Shown piece after piece: positions 8,959 through 18,343 of a stretch of DNA of 48,857 bases. Source of the stretch: Rhodococcus rhodnii. Its GTDB lineage: Bacteria > Actinomycetota > Actinomycetes > Mycobacteriales > Pseudonocardiaceae. A program made the position numbers and the translations under genes. The notes beneath the pieces were generated by a model. The model saw nothing but the letters and a program-made list of their open reading frames with translations, was not told where the DNA came from and ran no database searches. The stretch is taken from the NCBI GenBank assembly GCA_000720375.1, contig JOAA01000048.1:1-48857 (forward strand), in the 5' to 3' direction. How positions within the stretch are numbered: position 1 is the first letter of the stretch; each line of letters begins with the position of its first letter.

Positions 8959-9928
8959 AGCACTGCGACGGGCCGCCTTCGGTGACCGTCCGGATGCTCA
9001 TATATCCACGCCGACGACAGCCAAGGACCGGTGGCTCGCCGCCGTGGTCCTTGGCGGACAAGGCCGGTACGCCGCCGCCTCGTCGATCCTCACCGAGTTG
9101 CTCAAGCACCCCGAGCCGGTGATCGCCTCGCTGGCCGCGAGCACCCTCGGCTCGCATCGCCGACAAGTCGGCGGGCACGACGTCGCCCGGCGGCTCGACG
9201 CGGCCGCCCTCGCCCGGCTGACCGACACCGTGGACGGCGACTGTGACGGAATCGACACTCTGGGTGCCCGGTCGGACGCGCTGCTGGGGCTCGCGGCCGA
9301 CGCGCTCGGCACCGGCAGGCTCACCGCGTCACGCCGGCTGATCGCCGCCGCGGATGCCCTCGGCGACGTCGGCTGGCGCGGACAGGTCCGGCTCGGATGG
9401 GTCAAGGCCGAAGTGGAGCTTGCCTCCGGAAATTCGTCTGAATCGGTACCGTACGCCGAGTCCGCGCTCCGCCGAGCGCGTGCCGCGGGGGCGACGAGGC
9501 ACATCGCGAAGTCCGAAATGGTGCTCGCCGCGGCGCTGACCGCCCGGGGCGGTGTCACGGAGCGCATTCGCGCCCGCCACCTGGCGTCAGAGGTGGTAGA
9601 CCAGGCGATCGAGTACGGATTACTGCCCCTGGTGTGGCCTTGCTCACTCTTGCTCGCCGATCTGGACCCGGACAAGGCCGAACGGCACCGCGGTCGCGCG
9701 GCCGGTGCTTTGCACTGTGTGTTACGACGGTCTGACCCGATCGCGCGTCGCCTGGCAGCGTCCTCCCCATGGGTTCCGGACACGCTGCTCACACCGCCGG
9801 AACCCACTCAGCCGAGCATCCGGGCGAACTCGTTCACAGAATTACCACCAGATCGTGTCAAGGTCGGCGTGCAAGCGTCCGATAGGGGAGGAGGAACGTC
9901 ACTCGGCTGCAGGAAGGAGTCCCCGTGA
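8945..9928 (+). CDS. conserved actinobacterial helical-repeat protein (Rv3415c-like position)
   Basis: 327 residues, alpha-helical and Ala/Leu/Arg-rich with TPR-like pairs (DRWLAAVVLGGQGRYAAASSILTELL..., ADALGTGRLTASRRLIAAADALGDVGWRG, WVKAEVELASGN). No signal peptide or membrane segment. In M. tuberculosis an uncharacterised protein (Rv3415c) occupies this place between whiB3 and sigD; I infer orthology from position and character. It overlaps the MerR gene by 14 bases and bldM by 4 (GTGA), so merR, this gene and bldM probably form one translationally coupled operon. Confidence 0.7.
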   Translation: MSASEALRRAAFGDRPDAHISTPTTAKDRWLAAVVLGGQGRYAAASSILTELLKHPEPVIASLAASTLGSHRRQVGGHDVARRLDAAALARLTDTVDGDCDGIDTLGARSDALLGLAADALGTGRLTASRRLIAAADALGDVGWRGQVRLGWVKAEVELASGNSSESVPYAESALRRARAAGATRHIAKSEMVLAAALTARGGVTERIRARHLASEVVDQAIEYGLLPLVWPCSLLLADLDPDKAERHRGRAAGALHCVLRRSDPIARRLAASSPWVPDTLLTPPEPTQPSIRANSFTELPPDRVKVGVQASDRGGGTSLGCRKESP

Positions 9929-10521
9929 CGACGGTCTTGATCTGCGACGACCGGCGCAGCGTGCGGGAGGGTCTCACCCGCGTTATGTCTGCTGTCCCAG
10001 GGGTTAGTCGCATCGACTGCGTAGCGCACGGTGACGAGTTGCTCGCCCGCTTCTCCCGCCAGCCGGTGGACGTCGTGCTCGTGGGTACCCAGCGCGCCGT
10101 ACCGACTGGGGTGGAGGCAACGCGTCGGCTCGTCTCGGCCAACCCGCAGGCCAACGTCATCGTGTTCGGAGCACCGGACGACGCGGGCAGCATCGCCGCC
10201 GCGATCGCCGGTGGCGCCCGTGGTTACCTACGCTGGGACGCCTCGCGTCCCGAGCTGGTCGCCGCACTGGCCCACACCCTGGCCAGCACCTCGGTGCCCG
10301 CGCCCCGTCAGCCCTCGGACCCGGGTGTCCAGCTGACCGACCGCGAGCTGCAGGTACTGCGCGGGATGAGCCAGGGCAAGAGCAACGGCCAGATCGGCCG
10401 TGAGCTCTACCTGTCCGAGGACACCGTGAAGACCCACGCCCGGCGGCTGTTCCGCAAGCTGGGCGTGCGCGATCGTGCCCAAGCTGTCGCGCATGGTTTC
10501 CGCCGGGGACTGGTTTCCTAG
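9925..10521 (+). CDS. bldM: BldM-like NarL-family regulator with degenerate receiver
   Basis: 198 residues: receiver domain 1-115 and LuxR/NarL HTH about 130-195 (LTDRELQVLRGMSQGKSNGQIGRELYLSEDTVKTHARRLFRKLGVRDRAQAVAHGFRRGLV), nearly the Streptomyces BldM C-terminus. Position beside whiD, sigD and guaB supports orthology. The phospho-acceptor Asp54 is Gly (VVLVGTQ), the conserved Lys after GYL is Trp (GYLRWDAS) and the switch Thr is Gly (VFGAPDD); the acidic pair CDD remains. The receiver cannot be phosphorylated in the usual way and presumably dimerises constitutively or binds a partner, as BldM does with WhiI. Confidence 0.87.
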   Translation: MTTVLICDDRRSVREGLTRVMSAVPGVSRIDCVAHGDELLARFSRQPVDVVLVGTQRAVPTGVEATRRLVSANPQANVIVFGAPDDAGSIAAAIAGGARGYLRWDASRPELVAALAHTLASTSVPAPRQPSDPGVQLTDRELQVLRGMSQGKSNGQIGRELYLSEDTVKTHARRLFRKLGVRDRAQAVAHGFRRGLVS

Positions 10522-10577
10522 CGGCGGATCGACGACTATCTACAACGTGGTGCGGCCCGGGGGTTGGTGACCTCGGG

Positions 10578-10606
10578 CCGTTCCGCATGCCGGAAACGGC
10601 AGTTTT
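10578..10606 (+). terminator. bldM terminator
   Basis: CCGTTCCG pairs with CGGAAACGG (one bulged A) around a short loop, followed by CAGTTTT, 57 bases past the bldM stop. A second palindrome, GTCACCGTGAC (10711-10721), lies between it and sigD and may be an operator. Confidence 0.6.
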
Positions 10607-10791
10607 CCGCCAAGCGCGAGCCGGTGTCCGTCCCTAGTGGTCGGATCCGACTACAAAGCCCCATCCGGCGGTTAGTCCGCTTGGGGGTGACCGGTACGGT
10701 GGGGAAAGTTGTCACCGTGACGGGGGATACTCCGCGCACGGTGACGGTTACTGTCGGACGCCTACGAGTAACGCCAAGGCTGTTGTCTGCG

Positions 10792-11364
10792 ATGACGAAT
10801 TTGGGGGACGGACTGGACGCTTCAGTGAGCGCTGCCGTCGAGGGTGACCCTCAGGCGGTCGGTCGTGTATTGGCGTCCATACGTCCCCTCGTGGTGCGGT
10901 ACTGCCGCGCACGGGTCGGTAGGCAGGAACGTTCATTCGCTTCGGCGGACGACGTCGCCCAGGAGGTGTGCCTCGCGGTACTCACAGCTCTGCCGAGCTA
11001 CCGCGATCAAGGCAGGCCATTCCTGGCCTTTGTGTACGGCATCGCCGCGCACAAGGTGGCAGACGCTCATCGAGCGGCTGCGCGTAACCGTTCGGAGCCA
11101 GTGGCCGACGTACCTGACGAACCGGAAACCGACGCGGGTCCGGAACAACGGGCAATGCAGGGCGAGCTGACCAGGCGCATGAAGCAACTGTTGGACGTCC
11201 TGCCCGACAAACAACGCGAGATCGTGGTGCTGCGGGTGGTCGTGGGGCTGTCCGCGGAGGAGACCGCCGAAGCGGTGGGATCGACTCCAGGGGCCGTCCG
11301 GGTGGCCCAGCACCGCGCTTTGGCACGGCTACGAAAGACTCTGTCAGCGGAGGAGGTGGTCTGA
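10792..11364 (+). CDS. sigD: ECF RNA polymerase sigma factor SigD
   Basis: 190 residues with sigma region 2 (IRPLVVRYCRARVG...SADDVAQEVCLAVLTALPSYRDQGRPFLAFVYGIAAHKVADAHRAAARNRSEP) and region 4 (LLDVLPDKQREIVVLRVVVGLSAEETAEAVGSTPGAVRVAQHRALARLRKTL). Both are nearly identical to M. tuberculosis SigD as I recall it. The stop codon abuts the ATG of the anti-sigma gene, the expected arrangement. ATG 10792 is where family homology begins, although the frame is open to 10564 and a GTG further upstream cannot be excluded. GTAACGCC at 10769, just upstream, resembles the -35 described for SigD promoters; no -10 is clear, so autoregulation is only a suggestion. Confidence 0.93.
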   Translation: MTNLGDGLDASVSAAVEGDPQAVGRVLASIRPLVVRYCRARVGRQERSFASADDVAQEVCLAVLTALPSYRDQGRPFLAFVYGIAAHKVADAHRAAARNRSEPVADVPDEPETDAGPEQRAMQGELTRRMKQLLDVLPDKQREIVVLRVVVGLSAEETAEAVGSTPGAVRVAQHRALARLRKTLSAEEVV

Positions 11365-12393
11365 ATGGCCGACCGGCACGAAAGTGACGGCAGAGAGTCA
11401 CCCGAGTCGCCGCAGACCGGCCGATCGGGTGAACATCACCCGGTCACCTCGGGCGCTATGTCCACGGAACGTGACGATACCCACGTTTCGGCAGAAAATG
11501 AATACTTTTCGGCACTTGACCTTGAAGAGGCCGACGATCTGGCGCAGGTTCGCGCGGACGACGCGCTGCTTGACGCTCTCGCGGCCAAGACCAACGGCGA
11601 TGCCGAATCCGTGGACTTCGACGACGAGCAGCTCAACGCGCTGCTGCTCGCGTGGCGCCAGGATGTGGACAGCGTCCCCGTACCGGAGATCGTGGACACC
11701 AAAACCGCTGTGGCGACTGTCACCGCGGCACGATCGGCACGGAGACGCAGGCCACGAATGCTCGTCCCGGTCGCGGCGGCTGCCGCCGTGCTCGCGGTCG
11801 CGTTCGCAGGAGTAGGGATGGCTGCGCGGGGTGCCGAACCCGGCGACGCGCTCTGGGGTTTGAGCAAGGTTCTCTACGCCGATCACGCACGCTCGGTGGA
11901 AGCCGCCAAGTCCGTGCGCACCGACTTGAACGACGCACAGCAAGCACTCGAACAAGGCAAGATCAACGAGGCGAAGGACGCGCTGGCCGCCGCGGGCAGC
12001 GCGCTGCCGGACGTCTCCAGCGAGGACGGCAAGGACGTGCTGCAGGCCGAGCACGAGTCCCTGCTCGAGCAGCTGACCATGGGGCCCTACCAGCCTCCGG
12101 CGACCTCGATGGCGCCGCGCTCCGACTCGTCCAAGCCGCCGGCGAGCTCCTCGTCGACGACGCCGACGCCGAGCTCTCCGCCATCGCAGCAGCCGTCGAA
12201 CCCGTCGAACTCCGGCTCGCCGTCGTCCAGTTCGTCCTCGGGCACCCCGCCGAACTCGGGCAGCAACGGCGGCGGTGACCCCGGCAGCGGGCCGCCGCGC
12301 AGCGAGACCCCTGGTGATGGCGGCAGGCCTGGTGACGGCGGCGGCGCGGGCACCGAGGCCGTCGAGCCGCAGACCAACAACACAGGTTCCTGA
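11365..12393 (+). CDS. rsdA: membrane anti-sigma-D factor RsdA
   Basis: 342 residues. The N-terminal cytosolic part contains the SigD-binding segment (LDLEEADDLAQVRADDALLDALAAK near residues 50-75 and DDEQLNALLLAWRQDVD). A basic patch and one transmembrane helix (MLVPVAAAAAVLAVAFAGVGMAA) lie near residues 131-153. The helical outer segment is followed by a long Ser/Pro/Gly-rich tail (residues about 245-342). The architecture matches actinobacterial RsdA, which holds SigD until cleaved or degraded. It starts on the base after the sigD stop. Confidence 0.9.
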   Translation: MADRHESDGRESPESPQTGRSGEHHPVTSGAMSTERDDTHVSAENEYFSALDLEEADDLAQVRADDALLDALAAKTNGDAESVDFDDEQLNALLLAWRQDVDSVPVPEIVDTKTAVATVTAARSARRRRPRMLVPVAAAAAVLAVAFAGVGMAARGAEPGDALWGLSKVLYADHARSVEAAKSVRTDLNDAQQALEQGKINEAKDALAAAGSALPDVSSEDGKDVLQAEHESLLEQLTMGPYQPPATSMAPRSDSSKPPASSSSTTPTPSSPPSQQPSNPSNSGSPSSSSSSGTPPNSGSNGGGDPGSGPPRSETPGDGGRPGDGGGAGTEAVEPQTNNTGS

Positions 12394-12404
12394 AAAGCGG
12401 ACAA

Positions 12405-12457
12405 GTCAACCCTCGTGGGTGGTCACTCGAACCGACTGACCACCCACGAGGGTTGAC
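12405..12457. terminator. bidirectional terminator between rsdA and the DUF5319 gene
   Basis: A perfect 21-bp inverted repeat (12405-12425 with 12437-12457) and an 11-base loop lie between two convergent genes, 12 and 7 bases from their stop codons. Confidence 0.9.
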
Positions 12458-12463
12458 CCGTTT

Positions 12464-12850
12464 CTAGCGGGCGCTTTCGGTCGCGGTCACGCCGTCCGCG
12501 TAACCACGGCAGTACTCCCAGCTGACGTACGCACCTGGGTCCGGATCGAACGCGGGCTCGTGCGGGCGCATCCGGCCGTCGGTCAGCAACTGCTCCAGGC
12601 TGGCTCGCAGCAGGGCCCAGTCGTGGTAGTGCGGCTCTTGGCATTCGCCGCAGTCCACGACCACGCCTTTGACCCCGCGGTGCTCCAGCAGGGCCTGGTA
12701 GACGGCCAGATCGGACAGGTCGGTGAGCAGTTCGGCCCGCTCGTCCTCGCCCATCGGGTGCTCGACCTCGTCGTCGTGGTCGATGATCGCCCGGGCGGGG
12801 TCGTCCGGGTCGCCCGCGAAGGGGTCTGGTGGCAATGAGTCGTGCGGCAC
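12464..12850 (-). CDS. DUF5319 family protein (Rv3412-like)
   Basis: 128 residues, acidic and soluble: DSLPPDPFAGDPDDP at the start, EDERAELLTDLSDLAVYQALLEHRGVKGVVVDC, CGECQEPHYHDWALLRASLEQLL, and YVSWEYCRGYADG at the end. The CGEC pair with nearby His residues could bind a metal. The family lies between rsdA and guaB2 in many actinobacteria; its role is unknown to me. GTG 12850 gives the usual family start; ATG 12877 would add nine residues. Confidence 0.85.
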   Translation of the reverse strand: MPHDSLPPDPFAGDPDDPARAIIDHDDEVEHPMGEDERAELLTDLSDLAVYQALLEHRGVKGVVVDCGECQEPHYHDWALLRASLEQLLTDGRMRPHEPAFDPDPGAYVSWEYCRGYADGVTATESAR

Positions 12851-12899
12851 GGTCTCGCACGGTACCGGGCGGGCCAAGGGCCCTGTCCAGATACCATGA

Positions 12900-14483
<1,584 letters not shown>

Positions 14484-14510
14484 ACGACGATGGCAGCAGG
14501 AGGACACCAA

Positions 14511-15644
14511 GTGCGGGACCTTGTCGAGATCGGCATGGGCCGGACGGCCCGGCGCGCCTACGAGCTTGACGACATCGAGATCGTGCCGTCGCGCCGGACG
14601 CGCTCGTCCAAGGACGTGTCCACGGCATGGCAGCTCGACGCGTACCGCTTCGAGATCCCCTTGGTCGCGCACCCGACCGACGCGATCGTCTCGCCACGCA
14701 CGGCGGTGGCGATCGGCGAACTCGGCGGTCTCGGGGTGATCAACGCGGAAGGCCTGTGGGCCCGTCACTCCAATGTGGACGATGTGCTGGACCGGCTGGT
14801 GGACGCAGCCGAACAGGCCAGCGAGGCGTCCGACGTGACAAAGGTGTTGCAGGAACTGCACTCCGCGCCGATCCAGGCGGACCTGGTGGCCCAGTCGATC
14901 AAGGAGATCAGGGACTCCGGAGTGACGGTGGCGGCCCGGGTCAGCCCCCAGCGCGCGGCCGAACTGACCCCGGACCTGGTCGTGGCGGGCGTGGAAATCC
15001 TGGTCGTGCAGGGCACGATCGTGTCCGCCGAACACGTGGCCCGCGACGGCGAACCGTTGAACCTCAAGAAGTTCATCGAAGACCTCGACATCCCAGTGGT
15101 CGCCGGCGGCGTGCACGACTACCGCACCGCCATGCACCTCATGCGCACGGGCGCGGCCGGCGTCATCGTCGGCTACGGCTACAGCAGCGGCGTCACGTCA
15201 ACGGACAGCGTCCTCGGCATCGGCGTACCAATGGCAACCGCGATCGTCGATGCGGCGGCCGCACGCCGTGACTACCTCGACGAGACCGGCGGCCGGTACG
15301 TACACGTGCTCGCCGACGGTGGCATCGAAACCAGCGGCGACATCGCCAAGGCCATCGCCTGCGGCGCCGACGCGGTCATGCTGGGGGCTCCTCTGGCGGC
15401 CGCGAGCGAGGCACCCGGCGGCGGGTTGTACTGGACCGCTGCCGCCGCGCACCCGTCTTTGCCGCGTAGCCGGGTTGTCCCCGCTGCGGAGAGCGAGGTC
15501 GATCTGCGCAAGCTGCTGTTCGGCCCGTCCACCGACACCGACGGCATGCACAACCTGTTCGGTGCTCTTCGCCGGGCGATGGCCAAGACCGGCTACTCCG
15601 ACCTCAAGGAGTTCCAGAAGGTCGGCCTGACAATCCGGGGCTGA
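14511..15644 (+). CDS. guaB3: GuaB3 family IMPDH-like protein
   Basis: 377 residues, IMPDH barrel without CBS domains, the hallmark of actinobacterial GuaB3 (VEIGMGRTARRAYELDDIEIVPSRRTRSSKDVSTAWQLDAYRFEIP...). The Cys loop GSxCTT of guaB2 is not conserved (GYGYSSGVTSTDS), but [31 protein letters not shown] is. Its biochemical role is less settled than that of guaB2. GTG 14511 follows AGGAGG by 7 bases; ATG 14490 would put that site inside the gene. Likely cotranscribed with guaB2. Confidence 0.93.
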   Translation: MRDLVEIGMGRTARRAYELDDIEIVPSRRTRSSKDVSTAWQLDAYRFEIPLVAHPTDAIVSPRTAVAIGELGGLGVINAEGLWARHSNVDDVLDRLVDAAEQASEASDVTKVLQELHSAPIQADLVAQSIKEIRDSGVTVAARVSPQRAAELTPDLVVAGVEILVVQGTIVSAEHVARDGEPLNLKKFIEDLDIPVVAGGVHDYRTAMHLMRTGAAGVIVGYGYSSGVTSTDSVLGIGVPMATAIVDAAAARRDYLDETGGRYVHVLADGGIETSGDIAKAIACGADAVMLGAPLAAASEAPGGGLYWTAAAAHPSLPRSRVVPAAESEVDLRKLLFGPSTDTDGMHNLFGALRRAMAKTGYSDLKEFQKVGLTIRG

Positions 15645-15812
15645 GTCCCTTGTCTAGTTGTGCTTGGAGCACGGGCTGAGTCTCTTGGCCAGTTGTGCGC
15701 TGATCCGGGACTGAGTTTCTTGCTTGAGCACGGGCTGAGCCTCTTTGTCAAGATGTGCGTCGATCATTCGGGCTGGCCTCGTCCAGTTGTGCGTTGATCA
15801 TCCGCTGGATCT
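15638..15812. repeat. degenerate tandem repeats running from the guaB3 stop into the SDR 3' end
   Basis: About five imperfect copies of a 35-40 base unit, GGGCTGAGTCTCTTG...CAGTTGTGCG-TGATC, start near 15638, 15673, 15707, 15733 and 15769. The last copy encodes the C-terminus of the SDR protein (INAQLDE), so the array looks like duplicated 3' coding sequence that has drifted. Confidence 0.65.
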
Positions 15813-17106
15813 CGTCCCGGCCCGCGGTGCCCAGCGCGCTGGCGAGTGCGGCCGCGAGCTTCTCGAACGGGTCGGTGAAGGGAAGTTCGCCCAGCGCCGC
15901 AGCGAGTTCAGCGACTGTCCACGTTGAACCGGCTGGGTATACTCGGGCGCCGGGAGACCAGCCGTTGTTGATCGTGACGGCGCCGCCCCGCAGCCTTGGA
16001 ACCGAGTCGCCGTGCAGCCTTGGAACCGATTGGCCGCCTCGGTCGTTGCCGAGTTCGGAAGGCGCGCGGGGGGCGGCGCTGACTGCTTCGGAAGGCGCAT
16101 GGGAAGCGGCGCTGACCGCGAGTACCTGACCCGTCAGCGGGCAGTCCTCGGTAGCGAGATAGGCGGCAACCGGCGCGATCGCCTGAGGATCCGCGGTGGC
16201 CCCTGGCACGGCGCTGGTGAGTCGCGTGCGAGCCATCGACGGCGAGATGCAGTTGACGCGCACGCCGTACCGGCCGAGTTCGAGCGCGCTGGAGATCGTC
16301 ATCGCCGCGACTCCAGCGTTGGCCGCGGCGTAGTTCGTCTGGCCTGGCAAGGGATTGACCAGGCCGGAACCGGATGACGTGTTCACGATCGCCCGGTCCA
16401 CGCGGGCAATCCCCTGATCCTCGGGGGCAATCGCCCGGGCAGTGCCAGGAGCCACCTCCGCGGGAGCCATCGTCCGGCCCGCGGGGGCATGGGCCGTCCG
16501 GTCCACGGGCTCGCATCCGATCCCGCGCCCCGCGCCGGCATTCGCCCGCCCCGCGCCGGCATTCGCCTGGTCCAGGCGAGCATTCGCCAGGTCTGCGGGG
16601 GCATCGGCCGCCTGCCCCGCAGCGGAGCAATCGCCCGATCCGCGGGAATCGGCGGCCCGTCCCGCGCCAGCGCCAGCCTCATACTGCGTACGCCAGTAGC
16701 GAGCAGCCCAGTGGCTGACGGCGAACGTGCCCTTCAGCTTGACCGCGACGACATCGTCGAACTGGCTTTCGGTCATCACGTCCATCGCCCGGTCGGCCTT
16801 GATCGTCGCGTTGTTCACCACGACGTGCAGGTCCCCGAAGGTATCGACCGCTGCCTGGACCATGCGACGGGCGCCGTCCCAGTCGCTGACGCTGTCGGTG
16901 TTCGCCACGGCCACGCCGCCGCGGGCCACGATCTCGTCGACCACCGCGGCGGCGACCCCAGTGTCGCCGCCCGTGCCGTCCGGCTCGACGCCAGGGTCGT
17001 TGACCACGACTTTCGCGCCTTCAGCGGCGAAGAACAACGCTTCCTCACGTCCGATCCCGCGACCCGCGCCCGTGATGAGGACGACCCGTCCGGTCAAAGC
17101 TCCCAC
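15748..17106 (-). CDS. short-chain dehydrogenase with repeat-expanded insertions, probably inactive
   Basis: 452 residues; typical members have 300-310. The N-terminus is a classical SDR (GRVVLITGAGRGIGREEALFFAAEGAKVVVNDPG, DLHVVVNNA), resembling SDRs of the acyl-CoA/steroid oxidation type. The frame is interrupted by a Gly/Ala/Arg-rich insert of about 90 residues in 7-residue units before AIVNTSSGSGLVNP. A second insert of about 40 residues holds two 11-residue and two 8-residue repeats. The active-site motif reads YAAAN: the catalytic Lys is Asn. GTG 17106 follows GGGGG. It diverges from a tetR gene across an inverted repeat. Either a pseudoenzyme or a decaying gene kept in frame. Confidence 0.75.
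   Translation of the reverse strand: MGALTGRVVLITGAGRGIGREEALFFAAEGAKVVVNDPGVEPDGTGGDTGVAAAVVDEIVARGGVAVANTDSVSDWDGARRMVQAAVDTFGDLHVVVNNATIKADRAMDVMTESQFDDVVAVKLKGTFAVSHWAARYWRTQYEAGAGAGRAADSRGSGDCSAAGQAADAPADLANARLDQANAGAGRANAGAGRGIGCEPVDRTAHAPAGRTMAPAEVAPGTARAIAPEDQGIARVDRAIVNTSSGSGLVNPLPGQTNYAAANAGVAAMTISSALELGRYGVRVNCISPSMARTRLTSAVPGATADPQAIAPVAAYLATEDCPLTGQVLAVSAASHAPSEAVSAAPRAPSELGNDRGGQSVPRLHGDSVPRLRGGAVTINNGWSPGARVYPAGSTWTVAELAAALGELPFTDPFEKLAAALASALGTAGRDEIQRMINAQLDEASPNDRRTS
15991..16038. repeat. two 24-bp tandem repeats inside the SDR gene
   Basis: 15991-16014 and 16015-16038 both start CAGCCTTGGAACCGA and encode the repeated SVPRL segment of the SDR protein. Confidence 0.85.
16054..16119. 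repeat. two 33-bp tandem repeats inside the SDR gene
   Basis: 16054-16086 and 16087-16119 both start TTCGGAAGGCGC and encode the paired 11-residue unit AVSAA-APSE of the SDR protein. Confidence 0.85.
16387..16670. repeat. 21-bp minisatellite inside the SDR gene
   Basis: Imperfect 21-base units of the form GC(A)ATTCGCC-GGTCCGCGGGG. The clearest copies are 16549-16569 to 16591-16611, with more degenerate ones on both sides. The period keeps the frame and gives a 7-residue protein repeat ending in ANA or GIG. The unit probably arose from the native segment encoding the DRAIVN region at 16381-16400. Confidence 0.75.
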
Positions 17107-17132
17107 GATGACCCCCAAAGCTGCATGAGATG

Positions 17133-17161
17133 AATGAATGCATTGAGTGTAGCAATTCATT
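17133..17161. promoter_or_regulatory. inverted repeat, likely TetR operator
   Basis: AATGAATGC, ten bases, then GCAATTCATT: near-perfect arms (one extra base) in the 75-base gap between the divergent SDR and tetR starts. The site would let the TetR protein control both genes. Confidence 0.65.
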
Positions 17162-17181
17162 GGCTGTCGTATAGTCCTCGC

Positions 17182-17790
17182 GTGACTGAGGGGCGCCGGG
17201 AGCGCAAGAAGCAGCGCACACGTCAAGCGCTGATCGAGGCGGCCGTGGAGCTGTTCGAGACCAAGGGCTTCCACGAAACGACAGTCGCTGAGATCGCCGA
17301 GGCCGCTGACCTCTCGACCAGGACGTTCTTCCTGCACTTCCCGACCAAGGAAGACGTCCTGCTGGCCAACGCCGAGTGGCGCCTTGACCTCGGCGTGCGA
17401 GCAATCGCCGAACGCCAAGCAGGCGAATCGGTCGCCGACGTCCTGAGGCGTGCGGCGCAGGAGATGATCACCGATGCCTGGCAGACCGACCTCCCCGAAG
17501 GGCTGGCTGCCCTGCGAGCGCACCTGATCGCGACCGTGCCCGCGCTCCAAGCAGGCCTGGCGCAGCGTTTGCTCGCTGGCCAGAAAGACCTGATTGATGC
17601 CGTACACCAGGCGTTTCAACCCTCGGTGATCGATGCCGCCGCACTCGTCGGCGGCCTGCTCGGGGCGATCAATGCCGCAGCCCTTGTCAGCGTCCAGCAG
17701 GGCGACCAGCCGGACGAAGTTCGTGCCGCAATGGCCCGCGCTGTCGAAATTGTGCTCGGAACGGGTGATTTCGCGCCCAGGTTGGGTTAA
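17182..17790 (+). CDS. TetR-family transcriptional regulator
   Basis: 202 residues. The N-terminal HTH reads KKQRTRQALIEAAVELFETKGFHETTVAEIAEAADLSTRTFFLHFPTKEDVLL, a textbook TetR domain. The remainder is a helical ligand/dimer domain. GTG 17182 (MTEGRRERKKQRTRQ) fits the family; ATG 17134 would read through the operator. It is divergent from the SDR gene and so its likely regulator. Confidence 0.9.
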   Translation: MTEGRRERKKQRTRQALIEAAVELFETKGFHETTVAEIAEAADLSTRTFFLHFPTKEDVLLANAEWRLDLGVRAIAERQAGESVADVLRRAAQEMITDAWQTDLPEGLAALRAHLIATVPALQAGLAQRLLAGQKDLIDAVHQAFQPSVIDAAALVGGLLGAINAAALVSVQQGDQPDEVRAAMARAVEIVLGTGDFAPRLG

Positions 17791-17836
17791 CTGGACCTGG
17801 ACAGCCCGAACTCTGGAAACCGACCTGGGGGTTGGT

Positions 17837-18343
17837 GTGCGCAAGATCGTGGTCCATGGCGACGGCTTCGCCCTGGCCGAACTCGCCGATGGCGATCGCG
17901 AGTACCTGGATGAACACGGCGACAAGGCGTTCGACGTCGACCATGACGGGCGCGACATGCCGATCCAGTATCCCGTCCACCGGCTGGCGATCACCGACGA
18001 GAGCGGCAAGGAATTACTCGGTCAGGTGACGTGGCATCCGGTCGGCTACGGACCGTCCTATGGCTGTCTGGCCTGGAATTTCGGTCGGAACCTGCTGCCG
18101 AACAAGCGAGGCAAGGGGATCGGCACCGCCGTGCTCAAAGCTCTTGTCCGGCACCTGTTCGCCACGACCGACGTCGACCGGATCGAGGGCAGCACCGACG
18201 TCACCAACGTGCGCGCGCAGAAATCCCTTGAAAAGGCGGGATTCATCCGGGAGGGTGTGCTGCGCGGCGCACAGTTACGTGGGGGGAAACGTCAGGACAT
18301 GATCAGCTACAGCCTGCTGCGGACAGACCCGATGCCGTCGTGA
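17837..18343 (+). CDS. GNAT acetyltransferase, first of a tandem pair
   Basis: 168 residues of the RimJ/RimL type: ELLGQVTWHPVGYGPSYGCLAWNFGRNLLPNKRGKGIGTAVLKALVRHLF holds the acetyl-CoA loop (RGKGIG), and VDRIEGSTDVTNVRAQKSLEKAGFIREGVLRG is the usual C-terminal part. It would transfer an acetyl group to a protein N-terminus or small amine; the substrate is unknown. GTG 17837 after a G-rich stretch fits homology with the next gene. Its stop overlaps the following start by 4 bases. Confidence 0.85.
   Translation: MRKIVVHGDGFALAELADGDREYLDEHGDKAFDVDHDGRDMPIQYPVHRLAITDESGKELLGQVTWHPVGYGPSYGCLAWNFGRNLLPNKRGKGIGTAVLKALVRHLFATTDVDRIEGSTDVTNVRAQKSLEKAGFIREGVLRGAQLRGGKRQDMISYSLLRTDPMPS

Noticed and set aside
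10709..10731. sigD promoter from TTGTCA and GATACT
   Set aside because: The spacing is only about 11 bases, too short for a normal promoter.
15638..16670. CRISPR array
   Set aside because: The repeats are short, degenerate, without regular unique spacers, and mostly inside a coding frame; no cas genes are present.
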